NCBI GenBank assembly: GCA_022843955.1
Contig: JALHMQ010000002.1
Span: 186,001-250,000 of the forward strand
Source: Burkholderiaceae bacterium
Lineage (GTDB): Bacteria; Pseudomonadota; Gammaproteobacteria; Burkholderiales; Burkholderiaceae_F
Direction: 5' to 3'
DNA: 64,000 nt
Shown: positions 42,376 through 51,913 of the stretch, in pieces
How the letters are laid out: each line of letters begins with the position of its first letter
Position numbering within the stretch: position 1 is the first letter of the stretch
The notes under the pieces: model-generated
What the model was told of the DNA's origin: nothing
What the model saw: only the letters and a program-made list of their open reading frames with translations
Database searches by the model: none
Position numbers and translations under genes: made by a program

Positions 42376-44040
42376 ATGCAACCAGCGAAATCAGGCGGAA
42401 TGGAAACGACGGCAGTCATACCCAGCACGCTGCAGCCAGCCGGCGGCGGCGTCTTCGGCCGGATGACGGCGCGCACGCGCGGCATGTTGCTGCTCGGCGC
42501 GGCCGGCCTGGCAGCCGTGGTGTCGGCCGCGTGGCTGTGGAGTGCGTCACCCAACTACCGGGTGCTCTTCACCAATCTGTCGGACCGTGATGGCGGCGCC
42601 GTGATCGCGCAGCTGTCGCAGCTGAACATTCCCTATCGGAATGCAGACGGCGGCACCGTGCTGGTACCGCAGGACAAGGTGCACGAGGCGCGCCTGAAGC
42701 TCGCCTCGCAGGGTCTGCCCAAGGGCTCGGTGGTGGGCTTCGAGATCATGGAGACGCAGAAGTTCGGCGTCACCCAGTTCCAGGAACAGGTCAATTACCA
42801 GCGCGCCCTCGAAGGCGAACTGGCGCGCTCGATCCAGGTGCTCGCACCCGTGGCCGGGTCGCGCGTGCATCTGGCGCTGCCCAAGCAAAGTGGCTTCCTG
42901 CGCGACAAGCAGCCGCCCACCGCGAGCGTGCTGCTGCAGTTGCATCCGGGCAAGACGCTGGACCGCCAGCAGGTGGCCGGCATCGTGCATCTAGTGTCCT
43001 CGTCGGTGCCGGAACTCAATCCGAAGAACGTGTCGGTGGTCGACCAGCACGGCAACCTGCTCGCCTCCGAGCGCTCCGGCGCCGCCGGGCTGGATGCGGC
43101 GCAGCTCGACTACGTGGCGCGCATCGAAGGCGACACGATCAAGCGCATCGAAGACATCCTCGAGCCGATCATGGGGCGCGGCAACGTGCGCGCGCAGGTG
43201 ACCGCCGATGTCGACTTCTCGCAGATCGAGAACATGGCCGAGAGCTACGCACCCAACCAGGGCGCGGACACCAAGGCAGCGATCCGTTCGCAATCCACCT
43301 CGGACGCCGCGCAGCCCGGTCCGGCCGGCGCGCAGGGCGTGCCGGGTGCGCTGTCCAACCAGCCACCGGTGCCGCCGACCGCGCCGATCAATGGCGCCGC
43401 GGCGCCGTTGAACGCCGCCCAGGCCGCTGCTACCGCCGGCAGCAGCACGCGGCGCGAGGCGGTCACCAACTTCGAGGTCGACAAGACGGTGCGCCATACC
43501 AAGGTCGCCAGCGGTCAGGTCAAGCGCCTGACCGCGGCGGTGGTCATCAACCACCGGATCAAGGCCGGCGCCAATGGCGCTGCTGCGACCGCCACCGCGC
43601 TCGGCGAGGACGAACTGAAGAACATCAACGCCCTGGTGCGCGAGGCGATGGGCTTCAGCCAGCAGCGCGGTGACTCGCTCAATATTGTCAACAGCGAATT
43701 CAACATGGTCGACACCTTCGTTGCCGAGCCGCTGCCGATCTGGAAGCAGCCCGACGTGGTGGCGCTGGCCAAGGAGATCGGCAAGGCCGTCCTGTTCCTG
43801 GTACTGACGATGATCGTCGTCTTCGGCGTCGTCCGGCCCGCCCTCAAGGCGATGGCCACCGCGCCGAAGCCGGTGTATGCCGTGGCGTCGCCCGAGACCG
43901 CCCCGGCGGCGCTGCCGCCACCGGTGGAGAACCGGCCGCCGACCGCGGTCGAACAGGTGCGCACGCTGGCCAAGAGCGATCCGGCCACCGTCGCCAACGT
44001 CGTCAAGGCGTGGGTCGGCGAGGACAAGGGGGCGTCATGA
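42376..44040 (+). CDS. fliF: FliF, MS-ring protein
   Basis: FliF builds the inner-membrane ring that houses the export gate. The product is 554 residues from 42376, or 546 from the ATG at 42400 (METTAVIPSTLQPAGGGVFG); neither has a clear ribosome binding site. Membrane helices lie at about 37-55 and 465-485. Ring-building motifs follow the family: NYRVLFTNLSDRDGGAVIAQ, METQKFGVTQFQEQVNYQRA, LEGELARSIQ and SVVDQHGNLLA. The C-terminal tail VANVVKAWVGEDKG binds FliG. It opens the operon running to fliR. Confidence 0.96.
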   Translation: MQPAKSGGMETTAVIPSTLQPAGGGVFGRMTARTRGMLLLGAAGLAAVVSAAWLWSASPNYRVLFTNLSDRDGGAVIAQLSQLNIPYRNADGGTVLVPQDKVHEARLKLASQGLPKGSVVGFEIMETQKFGVTQFQEQVNYQRALEGELARSIQVLAPVAGSRVHLALPKQSGFLRDKQPPTASVLLQLHPGKTLDRQQVAGIVHLVSSSVPELNPKNVSVVDQHGNLLASERSGAAGLDAAQLDYVARIEGDTIKRIEDILEPIMGRGNVRAQVTADVDFSQIENMAESYAPNQGADTKAAIRSQSTSDAAQPGPAGAQGVPGALSNQPPVPPTAPINGAAAPLNAAQAAATAGSSTRREAVTNFEVDKTVRHTKVASGQVKRLTAAVVINHRIKAGANGAAATATALGEDELKNINALVREAMGFSQQRGDSLNIVNSEFNMVDTFVAEPLPIWKQPDVVALAKEIGKAVLFLVLTMIVVFGVVRPALKAMATAPKPVYAVASPETAPAALPPPVENRPPTAVEQVRTLAKSDPATVANVVKAWVGEDKGAS

Positions 44041-44091
44041 CGCACGTTGACGGTCAGCACACGCGACCACACACCAGCGCCGGGGCACGCG

Positions 44092-45096
44092 ATGGCCAAT
44101 GACAGCGTAGGCATCGAGGAAGCCGCCATCCTGCTGATGACGGTCGGCGAAGAGCAGGCCGCCGAGGTCTTCAAGTTCCTGTCGCCGAAGGAAGTTCACA
44201 AGATCGGCGAGGCGATGGCACGCCTGAAGACGGTGCCGCGCGACAAGGTCGACGGCGTGGTCGAGTTGTTCAACCGCGCCAAGGACGAGCAGTACTCGCT
44301 GGTGGGTGACACCGATGCCTTCGTCAGCCAGGTGCTCAAGCGCGCGCTGGGCGACGAGAAGGCCGGCATGCTGCTCGATCGCATCCTGCAGGGTCGCGAC
44401 GTCTCCGGCATCGAGAGCCTGAAGTGGATGGACCCGGGCTCGATCGCCGAGTTGATGAAGAACGAACACCCGCAGATCGTCGCCTCGATCCTGGTGCACC
44501 TGGAGCGCGACCACGCTTCCGAGGTGCTGCGCAACTTCCCCGAGCGCATGCGTAACGACGTGCTGTTGCGCGTGGCCACCCTCGACGGGATCCAGCCGCA
44601 GGCGCTGCAGGAACTCAACGAGGTGCTGTCCAAGGTGCTCGCGGGCGGAGAGAAGCTCAAGAAAGCCACGCTGGGCGGCACCAAGGCCACGGCAGAGATC
44701 CTCAACTTCCTCGGCGCGCAGCTGGAAGCCCCGGCGGTGGAGTCGATCCGCGAGCACGACCCCGACCTGGCGCAGAAGATCCTCGACCAGATGTTCACGT
44801 TCGACGACGTCAACGACCTCGACGACCGGGCCGTGCAGCTGCTGCTGCGCGAGGTGCAGAGCGAAAGCCTGATCGTGGCGCTCAAGGGTGCGCCGCAGGA
44901 ACTGCGCGAGAAGATCTTCAAGAACATGTCGACCCGTGCCGCCGAGATGCTGCGCGAGGACCTCGAATCCAAAGGTCCGGTGCGCCTGTCCGAGGTCGAG
45001 GCCGAGCAGCGCGAGATCCTCAAGGTGGTGCGGCGCCTGGCCGACGAAGGCCAGATCCAGGTCGGCACCAAGGGTGGGGATGATGCATATGTGTAG
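44092..45096 (+). CDS. fliG: FliG, rotor torque protein
   Basis: FliG transmits stator force to the rotor. The ATG at 44092 (MANDSVGIEEAAILLMTVGE) gives 334 residues, the normal length. The armadillo-like middle has EHPQIVASILVHLERDHASE, and the C-terminal torque helix contains the charged run FDDVNDLDDRAVQLLLREVQ and LKGAPQELREKIFKNMSTRA, with the conserved Arg and Asp residues. A family C hairpin starts right after the TAG stop. Confidence 0.97.
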   Translation: MANDSVGIEEAAILLMTVGEEQAAEVFKFLSPKEVHKIGEAMARLKTVPRDKVDGVVELFNRAKDEQYSLVGDTDAFVSQVLKRALGDEKAGMLLDRILQGRDVSGIESLKWMDPGSIAELMKNEHPQIVASILVHLERDHASEVLRNFPERMRNDVLLRVATLDGIQPQALQELNEVLSKVLAGGEKLKKATLGGTKATAEILNFLGAQLEAPAVESIREHDPDLAQKILDQMFTFDDVNDLDDRAVQLLLREVQSESLIVALKGAPQELREKIFKNMSTRAAEMLREDLESKGPVRLSEVEAEQREILKVVRRLADEGQIQVGTKGGDDAYV

Positions 45097-45184
45097 CGCT
45101 GTGCGTGTACGCGAGCCTGCGGCTCGCACGTGCACGCACAGCGGAATAGCTTGTTCGACTTCACCGGCGCAGCCGGATGAAGTC
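45097..45184 (+). repeat. family C and A hairpins directly after fliG
   Basis: The C hairpin (45097-45143) has arms CGCTGTGC and GCACAGCG and begins on the base after the fliG stop codon. The A hairpin (45157-45184) has arms GACTTCA and TGAAGTC around CCGGC, GCA, GCCGG. After this comes TGCGCGTTGCTGCG, as in the composite elements, but no inverted second half is visible, so this looks like a one-sided copy. The gap to fliH is 326 nt and holds no gene. Confidence 0.82.
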
Positions 45185-45348
45185 AAAGGGGGTGGCTGGC
45201 TGCGCGTTGCTGCGCCGGCCACGGTCGAGGTGCGTGCGGCACGGCTGCGCCGCTGTGCACGGCGCCCACGGGTGCGAATCAGCGGGCATGTACCCGCGCA
45301 CGGCCGCGGACGGAGCGCGCACATCGCGATTGCACAACGCACCCCGGC

Positions 45349-45379
45349 CGTCGTCCCCGCGCAGGCGGGAACCCAGCGG
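45349..45379 (+). repeat. dispersed-type palindromic repeat upstream of fliH
   Basis: CGTCGTCCCCGCGCAGGCGG and the following GAACCCAGCGG have the form of a short repeat common in proteobacterial genomes (CCCCGC, a few bases, GCGGG, then ACCCAGCG). It can form a short imperfect hairpin. It lies within the fliG-fliH gap. Confidence 0.5.
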
Positions 45380-45422
45380 CTTTCCGGCGCTCTGCGTCTG
45401 ACCATTGATCGGACCAAAAGCT

Positions 45423-46058
45423 GTGGGCGCATCTGAAAAGCCGTTTGGTCGGCTGATCCGCAAGGAGCATGTCGGCGAGGCCGCGCTGTGGGAGTTCCAG
45501 CCGCTGTCGGGCGCTGAGCCGCTGCGCGGCACCGAGAAGCTGCTGTCGGACCGCGAACGGCGTGCCTATGAGCGTGGCCAGCAGGACGGCTATGCAGCAG
45601 GCGAGCAGGCGGCGATGCAGGTCAAGGCGCAGCACGCGCGCGAGATGGCGAAGGTGCTCGATGAACTTCGTGGTCGCTTTGCAGAACTGGAGTCGGACGG
45701 CGCCGAGGCAGTGCTGAATCTCGCACTGTCGATCGCGCGTCAGGTGATCCGGCGCGAGATCGCCCTCGATGCCGCGGTGGTGCTGCCGCCGCTGCGCGAG
45801 GCGGTGGCCGCGGTGATCGACCAGCAGTCGCATCCGCGTGTGCACATGAACCCGCAGGACCTCGCGCGCCTGCGCAACGACTTGGAAGCCGACGGCATGT
45901 TCAAGGGCTGCCGGCTGATCCCGGATGCCGGCATCGGGCGCGGCGGCTGCCGCGTCGAAACCGCGCAGAGCGAGGTCGACGCCACCGTCGAGTCGCGCTG
46001 GCAGCGTGTGCTGGCCGCCGTCGGCATCGACGCAGCGCAGACACCGCTCGAACCATGA
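45423..46058 (+). CDS. fliH: FliH, negative regulator of the export ATPase
   Basis: FliH binds FliI and tethers it to the C ring and gate. From the GTG at 45423 ([20 protein letters not shown]) it has 211 residues; a TTG at 45405 is an alternative. An N-terminal LWEFQPL motif fits the FliM/FliN-binding region, followed by a charged coiled coil with GxxxG-type spacing ([20 protein letters not shown]) and the FliI-binding C-terminal domain ([35 protein letters not shown]). Its stop overlaps the fliI start. Confidence 0.92.
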   Translation: MGASEKPFGRLIRKEHVGEAALWEFQPLSGAEPLRGTEKLLSDRERRAYERGQQDGYAAGEQAAMQVKAQHAREMAKVLDELRGRFAELESDGAEAVLNLALSIARQVIRREIALDAAVVLPPLREAVAAVIDQQSHPRVHMNPQDLARLRNDLEADGMFKGCRLIPDAGIGRGGCRVETAQSEVDATVESRWQRVLAAVGIDAAQTPLEP

Positions 46059-47485
46059 ACCGCCCGGCGGCGCCCGGCGCCGCGCCGTTCAAGCGCTTTT
46101 TATCGCAGGCGGCCACCATGGCCGACAACGCCCAGCCGCTGATGACACGCGGCCGGCTCACGCGCGTGGCCGGCCTGGTGATGGAAGCGGTGGGACTGAA
46201 GCTGCCGCTCGGCGCCCAGGTGCAGGTGCTGCAGGACGATCAGCTGCGCGTGGATGCCGAGGTGGTTGGCTTCGCCGGCGACCGCCTGTTCCTGATGCCC
46301 ACCACCGAGCCGTACGGCCTGCGCCCGGGCGCCCTGGTGGTGCCGCAGGAGGCCGCCGCACCGCATCCGCTGCTGCACCGGAACAACCACGCCTGGCGGC
46401 GCAACGAGGACCGCACCCGGCACCTGCCGATGGGCGACCTGCTGCTCGGCCGCGTGATCGATCCGAACGGCAAGCCGCTCGACAAGCTCGGCCCGCTCGA
46501 CAACGTCGAGGCGCGCCCGCTGGCGCGCCGACCGATCAACGCGATGGACCGCGAACCGATCCGCGAGCCGCTCGATGTCGGCGTGCGCGCGATCAACGCC
46601 CTGCTCACCGTCGGCCGCGGCCAGCGCATGGGCCTGTTTGCCGGCAGCGGCGTCGGCAAAAGCGTGCTGCTGGGCATGATGGCGAAGTACACCAGTGCCG
46701 ACGTCACCGTGGTCGGACTGATCGGCGAGCGCGGCCGCGAGGTCAAGGAATTCATCGAGGAGATCCTCGGCGCCGAAGGCTTGCGCCGCGCGGTCGTGGT
46801 GGCGGCGCCGGCCGACGTGCCGCCGCTGCTGCGCATGCAGGGTGCGGCCTACGCCACCGCGATCGCCGAGCACTTTCGCGACCAGGGCAAGCAGGTGCTG
46901 CTGCTGCTCGATTCACTCACCCGCTACGCGATGGCGGCGCGCGAGATCGCGCTGGCCATCGGCGAGCCGCCCGCCACCAAGGGCTATCCGCCGTCGGTGT
47001 TCGCGCGGCTGCCGCAGCTGGTCGAACGTGCCGGCAATGCTGCCGCCGGCGAGTCCGGCCGCGGCGGCTCGATCACCGGCTTCTACACCGTGCTCACCGA
47101 GGGCGATGACCCGCAGGATCCGGTGGCCGACTCGGCGCGCGCGATCCTCGACGGTCACATCGTGCTGTCGCGCCGGCTGGCCGAGGCCGCCCACTACCCC
47201 GCGATCGACATCGAAGCCTCCATCTCGCGCGTGATGAACGCGGTGGTGGGTCCCGACCAGATCGACATGGCGCGTCGCTTCAAGGCGTTGTACTCGAGCT
47301 ACAGCCGCAATCGCGATCTCATTTCGGTGGGTGCGTACGTGCCCGGCTCCGATCGCCAGCTCGACGCGGCGATCGAGGCGTATCCGCGCATCGAGGCGTT
47401 CCTGCAGCAGGAGATGCACGATGCCTCGTCGCTGCCCGAAGCGCATGGCCGGCTCGCCGCCCTGCTCGCCACGGTCGGCCTCTAG
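46055..47485 (+). CDS. fliI: FliI, flagellar export ATPase
   Basis: FliI is the F1-beta-like ATPase of flagellar type III export. The 476-residue product has Walker A in [20 protein letters not shown], Walker B in [19 protein letters not shown], and the family motif [19 protein letters not shown] followed by [15 protein letters not shown]. The ATG at 46055 overlaps the fliH stop (ATGA). The N-terminus is about 20 residues longer than the shortest homologues; an internal ATG reading MADNAQP is possible. Confidence 0.97.
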   Translation: MNRPAAPGAAPFKRFLSQAATMADNAQPLMTRGRLTRVAGLVMEAVGLKLPLGAQVQVLQDDQLRVDAEVVGFAGDRLFLMPTTEPYGLRPGALVVPQEAAAPHPLLHRNNHAWRRNEDRTRHLPMGDLLLGRVIDPNGKPLDKLGPLDNVEARPLARRPINAMDREPIREPLDVGVRAINALLTVGRGQRMGLFAGSGVGKSVLLGMMAKYTSADVTVVGLIGERGREVKEFIEEILGAEGLRRAVVVAAPADVPPLLRMQGAAYATAIAEHFRDQGKQVLLLLDSLTRYAMAAREIALAIGEPPATKGYPPSVFARLPQLVERAGNAAAGESGRGGSITGFYTVLTEGDDPQDPVADSARAILDGHIVLSRRLAEAAHYPAIDIEASISRVMNAVVGPDQIDMARRFKALYSSYSRNRDLISVGAYVPGSDRQLDAAIEAYPRIEAFLQQEMHDASSLPEAHGRLAALLATVGL

Positions 47486-47655
47486 TTCAGGTGGGCACCC
47501 TGTCTGCGCACGCCGCCAAGACGGCACGACGTGCGCGCGCGGCGCAGGCGCTGAACTGTCAAGGTTGCCCAAGTTTTCCCTGCTCCTGATGCGATCGAAA
47601 CCGACGGCTTTGGCCGATCCTCTGTGCATCTGACACGTTTCGGGCAGCACCCTTC

Positions 47656-48111
47656 ATGGACATCCAGAACCTGCGCATGCTCACCGAACTGGCCGCCACC
47701 TCGCGTGACGCCGCCGCGGTGCGCCGGGCCCAGGCGCAGACGCAACTCGGCCAGGCGCGCGCCCAGCTGGAGCAGATCACCGGCTACGCGCGCGACTACG
47801 AGCGCCGCGCCCAGACCACGCTGAACGATGGCTGCGACATTGCCGCACAGAGCAACCTGCGCGCCTTCGCCGCCAAGCTCAAGCGTGCGGTCGAGCAGCA
47901 GACCAACGAGGTCGCACGCCGCGCGCAGGTGCTGGCTGCCGCCGATGCCGAACTGCTGCACATGCAGCGCAAGCTCAAGAGCCTGGAAGCGCTGACCGGC
48001 CGCAAGGTCGAGACGCTGCGTCAGGTCGTCGCCCGCCGCGAGCAGAAGTCGAACGACGAGATGGCCTTGCGCTCGCCCGGCCTGTCGCCGCTGGCCGGCA
48101 GCGCCTGGTAA
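47656..48111 (+). CDS. fliJ: FliJ, export chaperone and ATPase stalk
   Basis: FliJ is the gamma-like coiled-coil stalk in the FliI hexamer. The 151-residue product is almost wholly coiled coil: MDIQNLRMLTELAATSRDAA, RAQAQTQLGQARAQLEQITG, then QSNLRAFAAKLKRAVEQQTN. Tyr/Arg-rich YARDYERRAQT in the middle matches FliJ. It lies between fliI and fliK. The 170-nt gap after fliI is wider than usual and holds nothing I can name. Confidence 0.92.
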   Translation: MDIQNLRMLTELAATSRDAAAVRRAQAQTQLGQARAQLEQITGYARDYERRAQTTLNDGCDIAAQSNLRAFAAKLKRAVEQQTNEVARRAQVLAAADAELLHMQRKLKSLEALTGRKVETLRQVVARREQKSNDEMALRSPGLSPLAGSAW

Positions 48112-48129
48112 CCGGATCGGTCGCCCGCG

Positions 48130-49587
48130 ATGAACGACATCCGCTTTCCCGGCCTGCGTGGCGCGGTCCTGATCCCGCCGCCGAGCGAGACCGCCGGCGC
48201 CGGCCGCAAGGCCACACCGGCCGAGCCCGTGCCCTTCGACCGCGCCATGGAGCGCTCGGTCAACGCCGGCCAGCGTGCCGACGAGCGCATGCGCGAGCGC
48301 AGCGTTGAGCGTGTCGCCGAGCGGGCGCCCGAGCGCAGCAATGAACGCAGCAATGAACGCACCGATGAACGCAACATCGAGCGCCGCGCAGAACGCAACA
48401 CCGACAGAACGCCCGAGCGCAGCCGCGCCCCCGACCGCGGCGCCGATGACGCGCGTCGCGCTGACGACACGGCACGCGCCCAGCGGCGCGACACCGACCG
48501 CTGGCAGGCGCAGGCCGCCGCTGAGCGCCGCGATGCCGCGCCGGCCGCCGCCGCACCCGGCACGGTCGACGCCGACACCAACGCCCAGCCGCCGGGTGAC
48601 GCCGAGGCAATCGCCGACGCCGACGCCAACGCAGTCGCCCAGCATGCGACTGCTGCAGCGAACACCCTGCCCGCGGCGGATGCGACCGCGGGGGCCGATG
48701 CCACCATCGCGCTGCTGGCTGCCTCTGCAGCACTGAGCGGCACCAAGACGGTCATGGCTGCCGCTGAAGAACCGACCACCGACGCCGAACCTGCCGACGG
48801 CGATTCGTCCGCGCAACGCAGTGACGGCGTGGCGCTGCGCTCGCCCGCCGTGCGACCCGACCCTGCGGCCGCGCTGATCGCCAAGATGCCCAAGGCCGCC
48901 GACGCTGCCACCGAGCCGGCCGCCCCAGGCAAGGCGCGCCCCGGCGTGCTGCCCGAGCTGACCGCCGACCTGACCCGCACGCCGGCCAAGGATCGCCTGC
49001 TCGAAGACTTCGAACGCCGTTTCGAAAGCTCGCTCGCTCGCGCCGCCGGCGCCAGCGGCCAGTCACCGCTGAACGCCCTCAGTCCGCTTGCCAGCGCCGG
49101 CTTGCCCGCCGGCATGCAGGCGCCCGGAAGCACGCTGCCGGTGGCACAGGCGACCGTCAGCACGCCGATCGGGCATCCGGCGTTCGCCGCCGACCTGTCG
49201 CATCGCGTGCTGCTGTTCGCCGGTCAGCGCGTGCAAAGCGCACAGATCACCGTGACGCCGAACGACCTGGGTCCGATCAGCGTGTCGATCGAAATGAACG
49301 GGCAGGAGGCAGCGATCCAGTTTTCCGCGGCCCACGCCACCACGCGCGCCGCGATCGAAGATGCGATGCCGCGCCTGCGCGAGATGCTCGCCGCTCAAGG
49401 CCTGCAACTGACGCAGGCCGACGTCGGTGACCACGCACAGCGCGATGCCCACGCCGCCTACGGCGATCGTCAGGCGAACCGTGGGTCCGGCACCAGCGGC
49501 AACGCGGGCGGCAGCGCCGCCGGCACGCCGGTGGATGTGGAGCGCAGCACGCTGCGCCGCATCGGGCTGATCGACATCCGCGTCTGA
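48130..49587 (+). CDS. fliK: FliK, hook-length control protein
   Basis: FliK measures the hook and triggers the substrate switch at FlhB. The 485-residue product has the C-terminal hook domain: RVLLFAGQRVQSAQITVTPN, DLGPISVSIEMNGQEAAIQF and EDAMPRLREMLAAQGLQLTQ. The N-terminal ruler part is low-complexity, with a striking charged run at about 45-105 in which ER or DER recurs every four to six residues (ERSNERSNERTDERNIERRA). A Ala/Asp/Thr-rich stretch follows. Confidence 0.94.
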   Translation: MNDIRFPGLRGAVLIPPPSETAGAGRKATPAEPVPFDRAMERSVNAGQRADERMRERSVERVAERAPERSNERSNERTDERNIERRAERNTDRTPERSRAPDRGADDARRADDTARAQRRDTDRWQAQAAAERRDAAPAAAAPGTVDADTNAQPPGDAEAIADADANAVAQHATAAANTLPAADATAGADATIALLAASAALSGTKTVMAAAEEPTTDAEPADGDSSAQRSDGVALRSPAVRPDPAAALIAKMPKAADAATEPAAPGKARPGVLPELTADLTRTPAKDRLLEDFERRFESSLARAAGASGQSPLNALSPLASAGLPAGMQAPGSTLPVAQATVSTPIGHPAFAADLSHRVLLFAGQRVQSAQITVTPNDLGPISVSIEMNGQEAAIQFSAAHATTRAAIEDAMPRLREMLAAQGLQLTQADVGDHAQRDAHAAYGDRQANRGSGTSGNAGGSAAGTPVDVERSTLRRIGLIDIRV

Positions 49588-49747
49588 GCGTTACCAGGCG
49601 TTGCGCCCGACGCGGCGCGACGACGAAAACGAGCGTCCAGGAGCGCGTTGCTGTGGCAACGCACGCGCCAGCGCTTCGGGTGATCGGTCCTCGGCAATGC
49701 CTGCGCATCGCCGTCAACCTCGCCGCTTATCTGCTGATTGCTCCCCC

Positions 49748-49775
49748 TCAAGGATTTCAATAATCCTGCCGATAG
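49748..49775 (+). promoter_or_regulatory. sigma-28-like promoter for fliL operon
   Basis: TCAAGGAT at 49748-49755, 12 nt, then GCCGATAG at 49768-49775. It lies in the 233-nt gap between fliK and fliL, about 45 nt before the fliL start, and could drive fliLMNOPQR separately from the fliF promoter. Confidence 0.62.
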
Positions 49776-49820
49776 CTCCCGTCCGCGCATCCGCGGGGAC
49801 GGTCATGTTGGGGATGCTCG

Positions 49821-50381
49821 ATGGCAACGAAGAAAGAACCTGCAGCCGCTGCACCGGCCGGTGCGACACCCGCCGCGCCTGCTGCAGGTGCGGCAGCGGC
49901 CACCGCTGCGCCCGCCAAGGGCAGCAAGAAGAAGCTGATCATCATCGCCGGCGCGGTGTCGGCAGTGCTGCTCATCGGCGGCGGCGGAGCGGCCTGGATG
50001 CTGATGGGCAAGACGCCCGATACCACCGCCGAGGGCGGTGCCAAGCCGAGCGGCCCGAAGAAGATGCCGGTGTTCGTCGACCTCGATTCCTTCATCGTCA
50101 ACCTGCGTGACAAGGAAGAGAGCGAACGCTTCATGCAGGTGAAGCTGGTGGCCGAGGTCAAGGACAACGCCGCCGGCGAGATGCTCAAGACGCTGATGCC
50201 GTCGCTGCGCAACGAGATCCTGCTGCTGCTCGGCTCCAAGAAGGTCGAGGACATTGCCGACCGCGAGGGCAAGGAGAAGCTGGCCGGCGAGATCGTCGCG
50301 GCCGCCAACAAGATCCTCGAAGGCACGCCGGCCGAAAGAGCGGTCGAGGGCGTGAACTTCACGCACCTGATCATCCAGTAG
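49821..50381 (+). CDS. fliL: FliL, stator-associated basal body protein
   Basis: FliL surrounds the stator and supports its function. The 186-residue product has an Ala/Pro-rich cytoplasmic N-terminus, one membrane helix (about 37-59, KLIIIAGAVSAVLLIGGGGA) and a periplasmic stomatin-like domain: FVDLDSFIVNLRDKEESERF, MQVKLVAEVKDNAAGEMLKT and PSLRNEILLLLGSKKVEDIA. The N-terminal extension is about 25 residues longer than in enteric FliL. It is followed by fliM. Confidence 0.95.
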   Translation: MATKKEPAAAAPAGATPAAPAAGAAAATAAPAKGSKKKLIIIAGAVSAVLLIGGGGAAWMLMGKTPDTTAEGGAKPSGPKKMPVFVDLDSFIVNLRDKEESERFMQVKLVAEVKDNAAGEMLKTLMPSLRNEILLLLGSKKVEDIADREGKEKLAGEIVAAANKILEGTPAERAVEGVNFTHLIIQ

Positions 50382-50423
50382 CGCCTGCCCGGCACACCTG
50401 ACTCACGAACTGAACAGCCTGCG

Positions 50424-51434
50424 ATGGCCGACCATTTTCTCTCGCAAGACGAAGTCGACGCGCTGCTCGAAGGGGTGACCGGCGAGTCGCAGAAGCTCGA
50501 CAAGGGCGCCGAAGAGAGCACCGAAGGCATCCGCTCCTACGACATCGCCAATCAGGAGCGGATCGTCCGTGGGCGCATGCCCACGATGGAGATCATCAAC
50601 GAGCGCTTCGCGCGCAACCTGCGCGTGGGGCTGTTCAACTTCATGCGCAAGAGCCCGGAGATCAGCGTCGGGCCGGTGCGGGTGATCAAGTACTCGGCGT
50701 TCCTGCGCGACATCGTGGTGCCGACCAACATCAACATCATCAGCGCGCAGCCGCTGCGCGGCTCGGGCCTCGTGATCTTCGATCCGAACCTCGTGTTCTG
50801 CGTGATCGACAGCCTGTTCGGCGGCAGCGGCAAGCTGCACCTGCGCATCGAGGGCCGCGATTTTTCGCCCACCGAGCAGCGCATCATCCAGCGCATGCTC
50901 GAGGTGACGCTGATCGAGTACACCAAGGCCTGGGGCGCGCTGTGCCGCTTCAACTTCGCCTACCAGCGCTCCGAGATGCACACGCAGTTCGCCAATATCG
51001 CCTCGCCCTCGGAGATCGTGGTGTGCACCACGTTCAACCTGGAACTGGGCGATTCCGGCGGCGAGATTCACTTCTGCTTCCCCTACGCGATGCTGGAGCC
51101 GATCCGCGACGTGCTGTATTCGTCGCTGCAGGGCGATGGCCAGGAGCCAGACCGGCGCTGGGTGCGCCAGTTGTCGCAACAGGTGCAGTCGGCCGAGATC
51201 GAGCTCAGTGCAGAGCTGGCGTCGACCAAGATCACGATGCGCGAACTGCTCAAGCTCGGCGTCGGCGACTTCGTCGAGCTGCCGCTCAAGGAAGTCGTGC
51301 AGGCCAACGTCGATGGCGTGCCGGTAATGGACTGCCGCTTCGGCGTCGTCAACGGCCACACCGCGATCCGCATCGAACGACTGCTCAAGTACTCGCGCCT
51401 GAGTGACAGCGCGACTGAAGGAACCGACGCATGA
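50424..51434 (+). CDS. fliM: FliM, flagellar switch protein
   Basis: FliM is the C-ring switch subunit that binds CheY-phosphate. The 336-residue product begins MADHFLSQDEVDALLEGVTG; the LSQDEVDALL segment is the CheY-binding peptide. The middle CheC-like domain contains ERFARNLRVGLFNFMRKSPE and LFGGSGKLHLRIEGRDFSPT. The C-terminal domain is FliN-like (MRELLKLGVGDFVELPLKEV). Its stop overlaps the fliN start (ATGA). Confidence 0.97.
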   Translation: MADHFLSQDEVDALLEGVTGESQKLDKGAEESTEGIRSYDIANQERIVRGRMPTMEIINERFARNLRVGLFNFMRKSPEISVGPVRVIKYSAFLRDIVVPTNINIISAQPLRGSGLVIFDPNLVFCVIDSLFGGSGKLHLRIEGRDFSPTEQRIIQRMLEVTLIEYTKAWGALCRFNFAYQRSEMHTQFANIASPSEIVVCTTFNLELGDSGGEIHFCFPYAMLEPIRDVLYSSLQGDGQEPDRRWVRQLSQQVQSAEIELSAELASTKITMRELLKLGVGDFVELPLKEVVQANVDGVPVMDCRFGVVNGHTAIRIERLLKYSRLSDSATEGTDA

Positions 51435-51847
51435 ACGACATGACCCAGCAGACCTCTGCCGAAGACGATTGGGCGGCCGCCCTCGCGGAGCAGAAGACCG
51501 TCGATCCCGCGGTGCTCGACAACGCCCAGCCAGCCAACATCTTCCAGCGACTGACGCCGAGCACCGGCGCGCTGACCGAGGGCGGCCAGGATCTCGATCT
51601 GATCCTGGACATTCCGGTCGCGCTCACCGTCGAGCTGGGTCGCACCAAGATCCCGATCAAGCACATCCTGCAGTTGGCGCAAGGCTCGGTGATCGAGCTC
51701 GACGCGATGGCCGGCGAGCCGATGGACGTGCTGGTCAATGGCTGCCTGATCGCCCAGGGCGAGGTGGTGGTGGTCAACGAGAAGTTCGGCATCCGCCTGA
51801 CCGACATCGTCACGCCCAGCGAGCGCATGCGCCGCCTGCACCGCTAG
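51431..51847 (+). CDS. fliN: FliN, flagellar switch protein
   Basis: FliN forms the base of the C ring. The 138-residue product has the SpoA domain: LDLILDIPVALTVELGRTKI, PIKHILQLAQGSVIELDAMA and VNGCLIAQGEVVVVNEKFGI, ending RLTDIVTPSERMRRL. The N-terminal 45 residues are variable, as usual. It is coupled to fliM by a 4-nt overlap. Confidence 0.97.
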   Translation: MNDMTQQTSAEDDWAAALAEQKTVDPAVLDNAQPANIFQRLTPSTGALTEGGQDLDLILDIPVALTVELGRTKIPIKHILQLAQGSVIELDAMAGEPMDVLVNGCLIAQGEVVVVNEKFGIRLTDIVTPSERMRRLHR

Positions 51848-51913
51848 GACATCGGTCGCCACCGCCTTCTGATCGGCGCCGCCTTGTTTCGCTGCGCCCT
51901 ACCCGACCCTTCC

